NCBI GenBank assembly: GCA_030280995.1
Contig: JASXTE010000007.1
Location: forward strand, 14,499,501-14,563,500
Length of the DNA: 64,000 nt
DNA from: Hemileia vastatrix
Taxonomy: Eukaryota; Basidiomycota; Pucciniomycetes; Pucciniales; Zaghouaniaceae
Direction: 5' to 3'
The first letter of the stretch is position 1. Each line of letters starts with the position of its first letter. The notes under the pieces are model-generated. The model was not told where the DNA came from, made no database searches, and saw only the letters and a program-made list of their open reading frames with translations. The translations under genes were made by a program, and so were the position numbers. Below are positions 1 to 10,716 of the stretch, piece after piece.

Positions 1-259
1 TAACTAGTGTTTTGATTGGATTGTTTGGTTTTCACGGTTTTGTCAAGAGGGCGTAATCAAGCCAGCGCTTCAGTGGAAGAGTTATAGGGTTTACAACAAG
101 ATCAATAGCTGTTATCAGAGGATAGCGTAGGGCTGTATTGTGGATATAGTTGGATTAAACTAGCAAGTGTGTGTTTATTTTTTTGTGTTGATTTTGTTTT
201 GTTTTTCAAAGATGTAACCGACTGCAAATACATCTAGGGGATGTCATAAGAAGGTTAAT

Positions 260-1949
260 TTGCCCAATACAACAGTGGTGTTTCCACAGAGGTTAACTGA
301 AATTATTAGGTGTAAAGATGAAAGCTTGTGTTTTGCGGGCATTATTACCAAGAAGTTCTTACGTAGGTTGGAAAAGGCAGCTGAAGTTCATGGTGCGCCA
401 AGTATTTTTCTTTGTATCAAATTAGTGCAAGGACAATCTGGAGGATCTAAAGGATCACAAAGAGCATGATTTGTCAGCTCTAAAGTAACAGATGCTTAAG
501 AGATGGCTGAAGATTACTGAGGAAACTAGGTACACAATTAAAGAACTAGATTTCTTGGTAAAGAAGACCAAAGCTGGAGGGGGTTTTCAAGACCCTAAAG
601 AATTTAAAATTTTGAGGGATGATTTTGATAGAATGGTCAAGTATTTTGTCAGTAATGAAGATTTTAGTGATAATAATGCATCTTTACCTTTTTTATGTGA
701 AGTGTTAGAACCAGAAGTGGAAGACTGGGCAAAGAGGCACTTGGATTACAAAGGAAAGTTAGTCAAGAAGAGGGACAGTAATTATATGTACCCTGGATTA
801 GAGGAAGTAGAGAAAGAAGTGGAAGCTGAAATGAAGTTGTGTCCAGTTTAGCATCGCACAGTTAGAGTTGCTTTGGATAACAAGGAAGTGGATGAGGATG
901 TGCCTGATGTTTGATTGTCTCCTCAGGTGTTGTCTCCTGAAGCTAAAGTTTTAACTAAAGAGCAGGCAGACTCTGTTATGGCTAAGATTGAAAAATTTGA
1001 GAAGAAAATAATTGAAGTAGCAAAAGCAAAGGAGGTGTTTAGGCCCAAAAGTTCTTCCCAACCATTGTGCTTTGCTACTATGGTATGTTACTATTGTAAT
1101 AAAGAAGGGAATACTAGGATGAGGTTTAATTTTCTTCAAAAGGATAAAGAGGAAAGGGTAGTTTACAAATATGGAGCTATGCTTATGTTGGAAAATGGGA
1201 CACAGCTTGTTAAAGACAAGGATTGAGGGATGCAAGCCATGGTCCTTGATTATATTAAGAAGAAGTCTATGGAGGGCAATTTGAGTAAGGGTAAGGAGCC
1301 TGAAGCTAAAGATAAAGGCAAGGATGTGAAATCATTTAATTTTGCAGTTACTTGTGCAGTGATGGATTTTAAAGTGAATGAAGCAGCAGTCACAGCGCCA
1401 CTTACTGAAGTGCGTTTGGAGATGTTTTCAGCAAAACACAAGGAAATGGCCCCACCAACAATTAGTAGGCCAAGAAGAGTTGGTGCTAGGTATGAGAATC
1501 CAGAGGATATGAAGGAAGTAGGGTATACTACCGAAGAAAATACACCTGCGTCTATGGAAGGTGTTGAAATGGATGGCATGGAACCTGGTGGGTATGTTGT
1601 GGATCATCAGGTAGAAGAACAACCTGTGACAATGGAGGAGTCAGAGTTAGTACAGCAAAGGGTGGTACCAGCTGAAAGAATGCCAGGAGCAAGGCATAAT
1701 ACTACAAAGAACCCACCTGGAAGAGCAAAAGCTGGTGGAAAGGCGACACAACTTAAATGGAAAATTCAGTGTCCAGTTCACTCCGATTTTCCTATGGCAG
1801 CTGAGTATTTAGTTGCGCAATTTTTAAAAACTACAGTTTCAGTTCCATTGGGGATGCTGACAGCAGTAGCACCAGATGTAGCAAATGGAATTGTAAATAA
1901 GTGCAGGAAGCAAAGGATTGCTAATTGCACTGAATCTGATGTAGGATAA
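260..1949 (+). pseudogene. Decayed gag region of Ty3/gypsy element E1
   Basis: Gag-like capsid/nucleocapsid region of a dead Ty3/gypsy retrotransposon. From about 492 a single reading frame continues through 1949 and on into the protease. It is broken by in-frame stops at 849-851, 912-914, 1224-1226 and 1947-1949. A degenerate zinc knuckle lies near 1087-1130: it starts CYYCNKEG, but the expected His and last Cys have become Asn and Phe. The rest is Lys/Glu-rich and contains no domain I can name. A separate 69-residue open stretch at 260-469 lies upstream and may be leader or gag start. The order gag, protease, RT on the same strand supports the call. The element probably begins before the window, since no 5' LTR was found. 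The exact family is not resolved. Confidence 0.6.
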
Positions 1950-2915
1950 CAGTCATTTTATCCAGATGTTGGATTGCCTAGGGCACCACATTATGCAGGT
2001 CCCTTAGGGTATTTGACAATTACTGTAAATGGTAAGCAAATTAGAGCAATAGTGGATACAGGTTAACAAATCAATGTGGTTTCAGCAGATGATGCTGTGG
2101 AGCTAAAGCTTCCTGTAAAAGACAGTTATGGAATTGTTGCAGGAATTGGTGGAGGTAGGTTGCCTGTTATAGGTGTAGCAGAGTATGTATGCACTAGAGT
2201 TGCGGGAGCAACAAGATATATTCATTTTTATGTTTCAATGGGTGTAGTTAAACCAGTTTTAGGCACACCATTCTTAATAGATTATTCTGAAACTATTTAT
2301 TATTTTTTGAATAAGACTATTGAAATAAGGATTATGGGTGTTGATGGTATTCAAGTGACATCAGTCTTAGTAGCACCTAAGGATGGTGACTGGGAAACTA
2401 AGTACTCTGGAGCTGCAAGATCGGAGAAAGAAAGAGAGATTTATGAGGAAGTCTCAGAGTATGAGATAGGGTGACTGCCAGGAAGGGGCCAATATTATCA
2501 TTAGGGGCTGAAATTTTAGGTTTTACTATCTCCCAGGATGAGAGGAAAATTGTTAGTGACCAGTCAGTCCAACAAGAGGGGATACATAAAGTGGTACTTC
2601 ATAGGTGTCTTGGTAATACTACAGTAAAATTTATTATACCTAGGCTTTTTAATTTTTTTAATTATGGATTATGTTATACTTATATTAAAAATAAAAGAAA
2701 AAAAGGATTTAGGTACAACCCATAGTTATATTAGAAAGGGTTTAATTTTAAGTAATGAAGGAAGCAGCAAGCGCTGTTTTTCATCAAAGTATAAACCAGT
2801 AGCTGTCAAGGTTAAACCAGTAAATTTAACAATTCTGGATTTGAATCCTCCATTTCAGAGGCCAGCGCTGTCTAGGAATCCTTATGATACTCCTTTAACA
2901 AAGTTTCTGCCTTAA
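1950..2915 (+). pseudogene. Decayed retropepsin region of E1
   Basis: Aspartic protease segment of E1, in the same frame as the gag part. The motif around 2028-2085 reads ITVNGKQIRAIVDTG, then a stop (TAA, 2064-2066), then QINVVSA. This is the retropepsin active site (Asp-Thr-Gly) followed by the usual small/hydrophobic flap-side residues. About 60 residues later the segment GTPFLIDY matches the conserved second half of the fold. The protease would cleave the Gag-Pol polyprotein inside virus-like particles. It ends at a TGA at 2472-2474. Weakly conserved linker sequence with stops and frame changes continues to 2915. Non-functional as read. Confidence 0.65.
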
Positions 2916-2918
2916 TTT

Positions 2919-4945
2919 ATGCCTACTAGTAGAATCACAATGGAGAGGCTTCAGATGGTTTATTTTGGACCAGAGGATTGGTTATCACAGGAAGAAAAGA
3001 AGTTGTTGTTACATTTTATGGTTCTTAGGGAGAATGCTATTGCATTTTCTGTAGAGGAAAGAGGTTTGTTGAAATACTCTTACAGTAAACCTTATATTGT
3101 TCCAGTTATACCTCATGTGCCGTGGCAGAGGAAGGCTTTTCCAATACCAGTGGCTATAAGAGAAGAGTATACGTAATTAATTAGGGAAAGGTTAAAGTCT
3201 GGCTTTTATGAACAGTCTATGTCTAGTTATTCAGGTCCAGTGTTTTGTGTTGTTAAGCACTGTGGTAAATTGAGGGTGGTTCATGATCTTAGGGAGATGA
3301 ACAAGTTTATGGTAAAGGATGCAGGGATGCCACCAAAGCCAGAAGAGTTTGTGGATTCTTTTTCAGGATATGCATGTTATGGATTAGGTGATATCATGGG
3401 AGGATACGATGAGTGTGATTTGGATGAATCATCTAAGCCAATGACTATGTTTGAAACACCACTGGGACATTTGGGGTTGACAAGGTTACCACAAGGTGCA
3501 AAAAATTCTGTGGCAATATACTAAGCGCAGATGATGTGGATACTGCAGGAAAAAATTCCAGAGCATGTGGGAATTTTCATTGATGATGATGGTATAAAAG
3601 GACCAGCCAGTGAATATGATGGGGAAGTGTTAGAAGAGAATCTTTATATTAGAAGTTTTGTTTGGGAATATGCAATTACCCTGGAGATAGTTCTATTTAG
3701 GATAGAGGAGGCAGGATTAATAATCTCTGGATCCAAGTTTGCTTGTTGTGTTCCAGAACTAGTTATTGTGGTACATGTGGTATGCAAGGAAGGAAGGATC
3801 ATTGCTGAAAAGTAGAAGAATAAGATGCTTAAATGGCCAAGACCAAGAAATACTAAGAAAGTTAGAGGGTTTTTAGGCATTTTTACATATGTAAGAATGT
3901 TTATTTGAGATTTTGCTTTGCTGTCTTCACCTTTGAGGAACTTAATGAGGAAAGATGTTGTATGGGATTTGACGGAGGAATGTGAAGAGTCCTTTGAGTA
4001 ATTAAAAAGGATTTTAAGAAATGATATCCTTTTGAAAAGATTGGAATATGGACCAGGCGCTGGTAAAATTACTCTAGAGGTGGATTCCAGTGTGTCCGCA
4101 GTAGGCACAGTTTTAATGCAGGAGGATGAGGAAGGTAATGACAGGATGTCCTTTATGAATCTAAGACTTTTACAAAATTGGAGTCTAGGTACTCTTAGTC
4201 TAAGATGGAGTTATGCGGAGTAGTGAAAATTCTTAAGAAGCTACAGTGGATGCTTTGGGGGAAATATTTTGTGTTGCAGGTTTATGCACTATCATTGGTG
4301 CAAATGATTAGTAGCTCAAGTTTTCCAGATGCCCCTATGACCAGGTGGGTGGCACAGATTAATTTATTTTCTTTTGAATTATTGCATAAGCCAGGGAAGT
4401 CTTTCACAATTCCAGATTTGTTATCCAGAAGGTTATTGTGTGAAGAAGACTCAGAAGCCAAGGAATTTGAAGAAGATAAAAGATGGGTAAATGGGATAGA
4501 CTATTGTTATGAAGGATTTGATAGAAGCGTCTGCAAAGACAATAAACTAGTAGCGTTACAAAGAGTCTGCAAAGACAATAAACTAGATGATTATGACACA
4601 AAAGATTTTTGTAGAAAAGGTAGTCTGAAACTGGGTTTAGGGAACGCTGAAGTTAATGTAGTGACAAGGAGTGCGCTGGAAAAGACAGCGGAGGAATAAT
4701 ACTTATACTCATCCAGAGAATGGGGAGTATTCTGAAGATGATGCACCTGCTGATGAGGAAGACAAATTGTTAAGTTTATATCTAGAAGGTGTCACCAGAT
4801 GACCTACGCACAAGGTCAAGGGTGTTCCTGGGAAAGTGAGATGGAGAAAGGAGTTTAGAGACTTCTTCAAAGTACAGAGGAAATACTTGAGGAAGTGATT
4901 TGAAGATGAGTCAAAGGAAAAGCTGCTCCTTCGAGATATGTTCAA
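2919..4945 (+). pseudogene. Decayed reverse transcriptase/RNase H of E1
   Basis: RT and RNase H domains of E1. Visible RT pieces are SGPVFCVVKHCGKLRVVHDLR (3222-3290), GLTRLPQGAKNS near 3477-3512, and a catalytic-loop relic FIDDDG near 3576-3593, where the usual F/Y-x-D-D is kept. The thumb/connection piece RNTKKVRGFLG lies near 3850. RNase H starts near 4065 with LEVDSSVSAVGTVL, and HKPGKSFTIPDLLSRR at 4384-4431 marks its end. Stops occur at about 3174, 3522, 3813, 3906 and 3999, and there is a frame change near 4200. A 36-bp direct duplication around 4529-4586 repeats VCKDNKL within the linker. The integrase half resumes only after the inserted block, near 7.5 kb. Confidence 0.75.
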
Positions 4946-5119
4946 TAAGAATCTTAATATAATTTAAAGGTAATATTAAAATTCTTAGGATCTCACAAAG
5001 GGTTGGAAACTTAATAATCAAAGATTTAAGTTTTAGAAATGATTACTGAGAAAATATGGAAATGTAAAATAATAATGATTTAACCTGAAGCTTTACCACT
5101 ATTAACTATATATACGTTT

Positions 5120-5586
5120 TATAATTTAATTCTAAAGAAATATCAAACCAAAGTCCAACCCCTTTTATATCCGTTACTCCTCCTCACATTGACCTCATAC
5201 CCATCCATCATTCCGCACACCACAGACCTCCAAAAATACACCTGTTACCCCTGGACCCTCCTCACTAACATCCGTTAACCCTTTAATCCTCCACTAACCA
5301 TCCCATCCATGCTTACTACCCCTGCTAATAACCCACAGATACTTAATAAACCTTTTAGCAGAATATTGCATTAACTATTGCGCTGTTTGTCGCTTATCAA
5401 ATAAAAGACTAAACACACTATTGAGAGATTGACTAATTTAGATTTAAATTTTAGATTAGCGCGGTTGAATAGTGAGTACACAAAGGAAAGTCACAGTTGC
5501 TATGTAGAATTGTTTTCTGTGCTTTGAGTATGGATTTAGACCTCTGTATTATTGATTTAATGAGCTGCTTTTGCCTCGAGTGTCAC
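5120..5586. repeat. Left copy of 467-bp LTR-like direct repeat
   Basis: This segment and 7001-7467 are the same length and near-identical, running from TATAATTTAATTC to GAGTGTCAC. Both lie inside E1 between its RNase H and integrase parts. The right copy is preceded by TGACAG and ends TGTCA, giving a TGACA/TGTCA terminal inverted repeat as expected of an LTR. The left copy lacks the TGACA start. Protease coding on the minus strand runs leftward straight into this copy, so if these are LTRs the element belongs on the minus strand and has lost most of pol. I did not find a clear target-site duplication. Confidence 0.6.
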
Positions 5587-6464
5587 ATGCAGAAATATAC
5601 TTAGGGCGTGGGGTGATCAATCCCTGTGACCAATCAATTTCAGGATTCCAATGTGTTAAAAAGTCATGGCCAAGGATGGTATCATCCATTCTTGGGGTTT
5701 CCAAGACTGATAATTCCCACTGGAAGGGGGGGAAATTCAGAAATTTGAAAACCCATAAAACTTTCTTACTTACCCAATATTTGGGTTCCTCTGATTTGAC
5801 CAAATAAATTGGAGTTCCATCAATATCTGTGAATGTCAGCTTTAACTTCTTGGCAAAAGATAAACTGACAAAAGAAATTGAAGCTCCAGAGTCTATAAGA
5901 CAACTGAAGGGGGTATCCTCCTTAAAAAGAATGAATCTCAAGCGGTTTAAGGCAACTCCAGTCCTTATGACATGGATATTCTGTGCACTGGGAGAGATAA
6001 GATAGTTTGCTTTCCACACAAGTAAACTATCCACTAGTTTTTTGACCTTGAACTAGTACCTTCTCTTTCCTTCCACTTTACACAATCTTCTAGCTTGTGC
6101 TTACCCCCACAATACATACATAACCCTTTATCTGCTTGTCTCTTCCTCTCAACTTCTTTAAGTTCCCCTTTTGGATCCAGTACCTTACTGATATCGCCTA
6201 GGGTCAAGCTTTTTGGTTGCGGTTTGTCCTTTCCCTTATTGGGTTTGGATTGAGTTTTCCGTGGGTGTGAAGAAGGTCCCGATTTAAAATTTAGGCCTTG
6301 AGATTTGTTAGCTTATTGACAATGTTGTAGTTGTCCTTGGTAAACACCGTCGAGCTTGAGGGTTCAATCCATTAAATCCATTAAAGTAGTCATCTTCTGA
6401 CCATGAAGATTTAATTGATCCAGAATCCTCGAAGGAAGTCCCTTTTTGAAATGATACCGGAAAA
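5549..6464 (-). pseudogene. Truncated gag-retropepsin segment (left arm of inverted duplication)
   Basis: On the minus strand this reads the end of a Ty3-type Gag, then a CCHC-type knuckle region (cysteine codons near 6060-6120), then a retropepsin. The active-site motif is FSCLIDSGASISFVSLSFA (about 5858-5915), and ILGHDFLTHW near 5645-5680 is the conserved second half of the fold. The frame stops at 5549, inside the LTR-like repeat, so RT, RNase H and integrase are missing. Positions about 5958-6457 are inverted relative to 6690-6979. It could be a deletion derivative or a rearranged fragment of a family not otherwise seen in this window. Confidence 0.65.
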
Positions 6465-6503
6465 GCAGCAAGGTGGTTCAAACCTTATCTTCTCATTCTC
6501 TCT

Positions 6504-6979
6504 TTGACAGAAACCCACTTACTCATTAATAACTGGGAAAAGTTTGAAGACCAACTTTTTACGTTGTTTGGTGACCCTAATGAAACTGAAAATGCGGAAA
6601 TTGAACTTGATTTCCTCTGCATGAGTAATAATGGTAAAGCCTCTGAATATATCTCAAACTTGAGTAGGTGGAATGATGCTGCCCTCAAGTATCATTTCAA
6701 AAAGGGACTTCCTTCGAGGATTCTGGATCAATTAAATCTTCATGGTCAGAAGATGACCACTTTAACGGATTTAATGCATCAAACCCTCAAACTGGACAGT
6801 GTTTACCAAGGACAACTACAACATCGTCAATACGCCAACAAATCTCAAGGCCTAAATTTTAAATAAGGAAGAGAAGGTACTAGTTCAAGGTCAAAAAACT
6901 AGTAGATAGTTTACTTGTGTGCAAAGCAAACTATCTTATCTCTCCCAGTGCACAGAACCTCCATGTCTTAAGGACTTGT
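6504..6979 (+). pseudogene. Gag fragment (right arm of inverted duplication)
   Basis: A 120-residue open frame at 6504-6866 reads as a Ty3-type capsid fragment (for example ASEYISNLSRWNDAALKYHF and LPSRILDQLNLHG). It is followed by 6867-6979, which is the start of the same protease region found on the opposite strand at 5958-6060. Compared with the left arm, about 220 bp containing the zinc knuckle is missing between 6860 and 6870. The fragment ends just before the right LTR-like repeat. It is therefore half of a head-to-head gag-protease arrangement, not a gene that could be used alone. Confidence 0.65.
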
Positions 6980-7000
6980 GCGTAGGTCTTCCGGTGACAG

Positions 7001-7467
7001 TATAATTTAATTCTAAAGAAATATCGAACTAAAATCCAACCCCTTTTATATCCGTTACTCCTCCTTGCATTGACCTCATACCCATCCATCATTCCGCACA
7101 CCACAGACCTCCAAAAATACACCTGTTACCCCTGGACCCTCCTCACTAACATCTATTAACCCTTTAATCCTTCACTGACTATCCCATCCATGCTCACTAC
7201 CCCTGTTAATAACCCACAGCTACTTAATAAAATGTTTAGCGGAATATTGCATTAACTATTGCACTGTGCGTCGCTTATTGAAGAAAAGACTAAACACAAT
7301 TTTGAGAGATTGACTAATTTAGATTTAAAGTTTAGATTAGCGCGGTTGAATAGTGAGTACACAAAGGAAAGTCGCAGTTTCTATGTAGAATTGTTTTCTG
7401 CACTTCGAGTATGGATTTAGACCTCTGTATTATTGATTTAATGAGCTGCTTTTGCCTTGAGTGTCAC
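7001..7467. repeat. Right copy of 467-bp LTR-like direct repeat
   Basis: Partner of 5120-5586. Preceded by TGACAG (6995-7000) and ending TGTCA (7462-7466), so a TGACA...TGTCA LTR of about 472 bp at 6995-7466 is a reasonable reading. E1 coding sequence (integrase) resumes about 120 bp to the right, which places the whole unit as an insertion into E1. Confidence 0.6.
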
Positions 7468-7588
7468 GTGGCGCATGACAGAAGGTAGTAGTTGACCAGA
7501 TTTATGTGATGAAAAGGTTTGGAGCAATATTGAGAAGCGCACTATAATCTATTTTATTAAAGATGGGAAGTTATGAAGGAATCAGTCT

Positions 7589-8715
7589 TTGTTTCCTCAG
7601 TTAGTCATTCAAACTAGGGAAAGGAAGGAGAAAATACTCAGGGAGTTGAATGAGAATTTAGGTCATAGAGGTCAAGATGAGACATATTTCAGAGTCAGGA
7701 AAAGATTCTGGTGGCCTAATATGAAGAATGAAGTAAGAGATTGGGTTAAATCTTGTCTGGAATGTCAGTGCAGGAGTTACAGAAAGCCAAAAGAGAAAGG
7801 TAGAATGATGGGAAAAGATACTGTTTCTGGTAGGATCATTTTAGATGCAGTCCATATAAAAGAAGGGCTCTTTAAATACTTGGTAGTAGCCAGGGATGAT
7901 CTATCAGGATGGGTCAAAGCAGTGCTGTTGGTAAACCTTAAGTCGAGTAAAGTAGCCAAATTCTTAAAGAGAGAATGGATTTATAGGTATAGGGTAATTA
8001 AAATGTTAACCGTGGATGGAGGGCTGAATTTGCTGGATAATTCCAAGATGTAGTCAAAGATATAGGCGCTAAGATACGAGTTGAAACACCATATTATCCT
8101 GAAGCAGAAGGAATGGTAGAAAGAGGGCATCAAGTTATAAAAGTTGCATTGGTTAAGTTATGCAGAGATAATGGCACAAAGTGTAAGAACTACTTGCCAT
8201 TAGTTTTGTTTAGAGATAGGATTTTGGCTAAAAGAACAACTGGGTTTTCACTGTATGAACTTATGTTTGGTCAAAGAGCAGTACTACCTATTGATCTATA
8301 GGCTGGATCTTTTTTAGGATGCAATTGGGATCAAGCTCACTCAAATGAAGATTTAATTGTAGCAAGGGTAGCACAACTTGAAAGAAAATATGAGTTTGTG
8401 GAGAAGGCATATGGTAGAATGATGCAGATCCAGGACAAATCAGTTAAATATTGAGATGAGCATTTAGCGCATAGATTGAGGAAGCCATTGAGCCCAATAG
8501 ATTTGGTTTTGGTCTATAATAGATGTCTAGAAAGCCAATTCGGTAAAATGTTTGCTGATAAATGGAATGGTACTTATAGGATAAGGAAGCAAATAACTAG
8601 AGGGTCTTATTTACTGGAAGAATTGGATGGTGCTGAATGGAAGCGGCATGTAGCAGCAGCTCAGATCAAAAGATTCTACCCAAGGGGTGCTCCAGTAGTA
8701 CAGAATAACCTCTGA
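7589..8715 (+). pseudogene. Decayed integrase of E1
   Basis: Integrase half of E1. The HHCC zinc-binding domain is visible at about 7651-7770: NLGHRG, then RFWWPNMKNEVRDWVKSCLEC. The catalytic core follows: ILDAVHI (first Asp), MLTVDGG (second Asp, near 8010), and YYPEAEGMVERGHQ (Glu, near 8090-8130). The C-terminal region 8476-8715 is an SH3-like end (GTYRIRKQITRGSYLLEELDG ... KRFYPRG) and shows no chromodomain, unlike E2-E4. The frame changes near 8050 and stops at 8299-8301 and near 8452. The enzyme would insert element cDNA into chromosomes; this copy cannot. Confidence 0.75.
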
Positions 8716-9427
8716 AATGAGGGAAAACTACCAGAATAACCTCTGGGAAGAGGCTAAACTATCAATTTTTTTATGTTTCTTCCAGGAAGAGGTTAAACTA
8801 ACAAGTTATTTTTAAGGTTTATTTTTCTAAGAGGACTCACAGGAGGCTTTGATGCAGTTGTGATGGGTAGAGGGTGCTAACTAGAAGTTAGGAGTACTGT
8901 GGCTGCATAGGCAACTGGCATAAGCGCACAGATGAGGGCATAGAGAAAATGCAATCTTTTTTTTCATTGTTAAAGGAGACATGACAAAATAGGTAAATGG
9001 ATTGAAGGAGATGTGTACCATGTAAAGGCAAAAGATGCTGGGAATTCAGCCAATGGGTTAGTCAACCAGGAGTGGAATAAAAATTTATAGATGGGGCGCT
9101 CTACAGTTCAATAATTTATTTACATCATGTATTTTTGTATTTCAGTGAAGGCGGTAAAAATCTTAATGTTTAAATTTTATATTTATGATTTTTTATAGGG
9201 TCTATAGTCTTTTAAAGAAAGTAGAGGGAGTGAAGTTAGGTGCTCTAAAATTTAAAAGACAACTAATATTGAAGACAGGTGTAAAAGAATAGCACCATTT
9301 CTAGGATTTTTATTTAAAGGCATAGAAAAGATGGAGACTATGTACAGAGATATTGGAAAAAGAAGGTTATTGGGAAAGCACTAGTGGATTATTCAGTTTC
9401 TTTGTTAAAGCTATTAAGATATCCTTT
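8716..9427. other. No gene seen; short repeated motif after integrase
   Basis: The first 110 bases carry an imperfect short repeat: AATAACCTCTG at 8703 and 8733, and GGAAGAGG(C/T)TAAACTA at 8747 and 8785. It sits where a 3' untranslated or polypurine region of E1 would be expected. No LTR could be paired with anything in the window, and nothing else is recognisable to 9427. Confidence 0.4.
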
Positions 9428-10202
9428 CTATTCTTCAGGCATGATGAAGCGACAAGGATTGATGGGGAATCCAAGAATAGTCAAAGAACTGATATCATTC
9501 ATTAGCTGACCTATCATTTCTATATGGGAATAACGAGATTTGAGCTCAGCATCAGAAAAGGCTGGTGCCTGATTATAGGATAGAGACATAGTGTCATATA
9601 TAAGGTGAATTCTGGTAAAAATTTGCATGGAATGTACAAAAGGTAGTGGAATAGGAGCCCTTGCCAGGGAGATGGATTCACTGAAGCCTACAATTTAGAT
9701 CAGGGGTTAGTAGGTACTGGAGGCGTAAGTATAATAAAAGGAACTTACTTTCTAATAAGTTATGGGGGCGCACTGACAGAAAGGAGATAGTAACCACGTC
9801 CGGAGCAGCTGTAGAGGAGCCTGAATGCATATAAGCATTGGAGCTTGGGGAAGAAGAAGGTGCAGCGCTAGGCTGAATGGATATTTTGCGCCTGAAACAA
9901 GTGGGAAGTGATGATCCTTTGTAGGGGACATCAGTAATGGGAGAATAATTAATTATGGTAGGACTAGTAGTGGTTATTATAGGAGAACTACTGGTGGAAC
10001 AAGGTGGGAGACAAATGTATCCAGTAGGCTGAGGACTATTTGTATTTAGTGAGGTGTTACAAGTCTTATGATATCTGAAAAAATTGTTGCAGGCAGTTCT
10101 AAAGGAGGCATATCCCCGAGGTCTAGAAAAGGTGCAATGAAAGTTGTGAGGTTTGCAGAAAGAGCATGCTTGTTCTCTGGGAACGGTGCAGTATTTATTC
10201 AT
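9428..10202 (-). CDS. Small zinc-cluster-like protein, one intron (intact)
   Basis: Two exons: 10202-9749 and 9687-9428. The intron 9748-9688 (61 nt) has GTAAGT, a CTACTAAC branch site and TAG, and the join is in phase, giving 237 residues with no internal stop. Residues 13-49 hold CSFC-X6-C-X14-C-NNF-X6-C. This is the spacing of a fungal Zn2Cys6 cluster, except that Phe replaces the fifth Cys and the linker is long. The middle is rich in Ser, Thr and Pro. The C-terminal exon includes IEMIGQLMNDISSLTILGF. The gene is antisense to E1 and just beyond its integrase, so it could be a cargo/accessory gene of that element or a separate insertion. DNA binding is inferred only from cysteine spacing. 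I do not recognise the family. Confidence 0.55.
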
Positions 10203-10716
10203 GATACTAAAATGATTGAAATGTCAATTATTAGATGGGCTATTTATAATCTAAGAATGGCATTATACAGAACACATAAGTTGAGCAGTATCTGAGTTGA
10301 GCACTGAATGGTATCTAAGGAAGATGTGAAGGATTTTTGTCATAGAAAAAGGGACCCAAGGGAAAATTGGAATCTCTTTCAGTCATGGGAAAGTCATATG
10401 GCAAAGATCTGAGGATTTCAAGGGAACTCATGCGTATATGACACAGAGGATTTATTTGCTGATATAGGGAGTAGAACTGATCTTAAGTTTTTTTTTGGTT
10501 CTGTTTTATTTTTCATCCTTCAGAAGCACTTAATAAAAGGGTGCACTGGCAAGTTTGGAAGAAGGATGATTTTGTTGTTTTTTGGAAAATCATCTTGTAT
10601 TCAAAGAACTCTCACCAAGAACTTAAGATGAGAATATAAGATATTTAATTACTTTTACAGGATATTTAAATTTTATAGGAAGAAGGATACAAGTAAATGA
10701 ATAAAAGAAAATTTTT

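Noticed and set aside
5571..5807. 78-residue plus-strand frame
   Set aside because: Antisense of the retropepsin segment, whose DSGA active site is on the minus strand.
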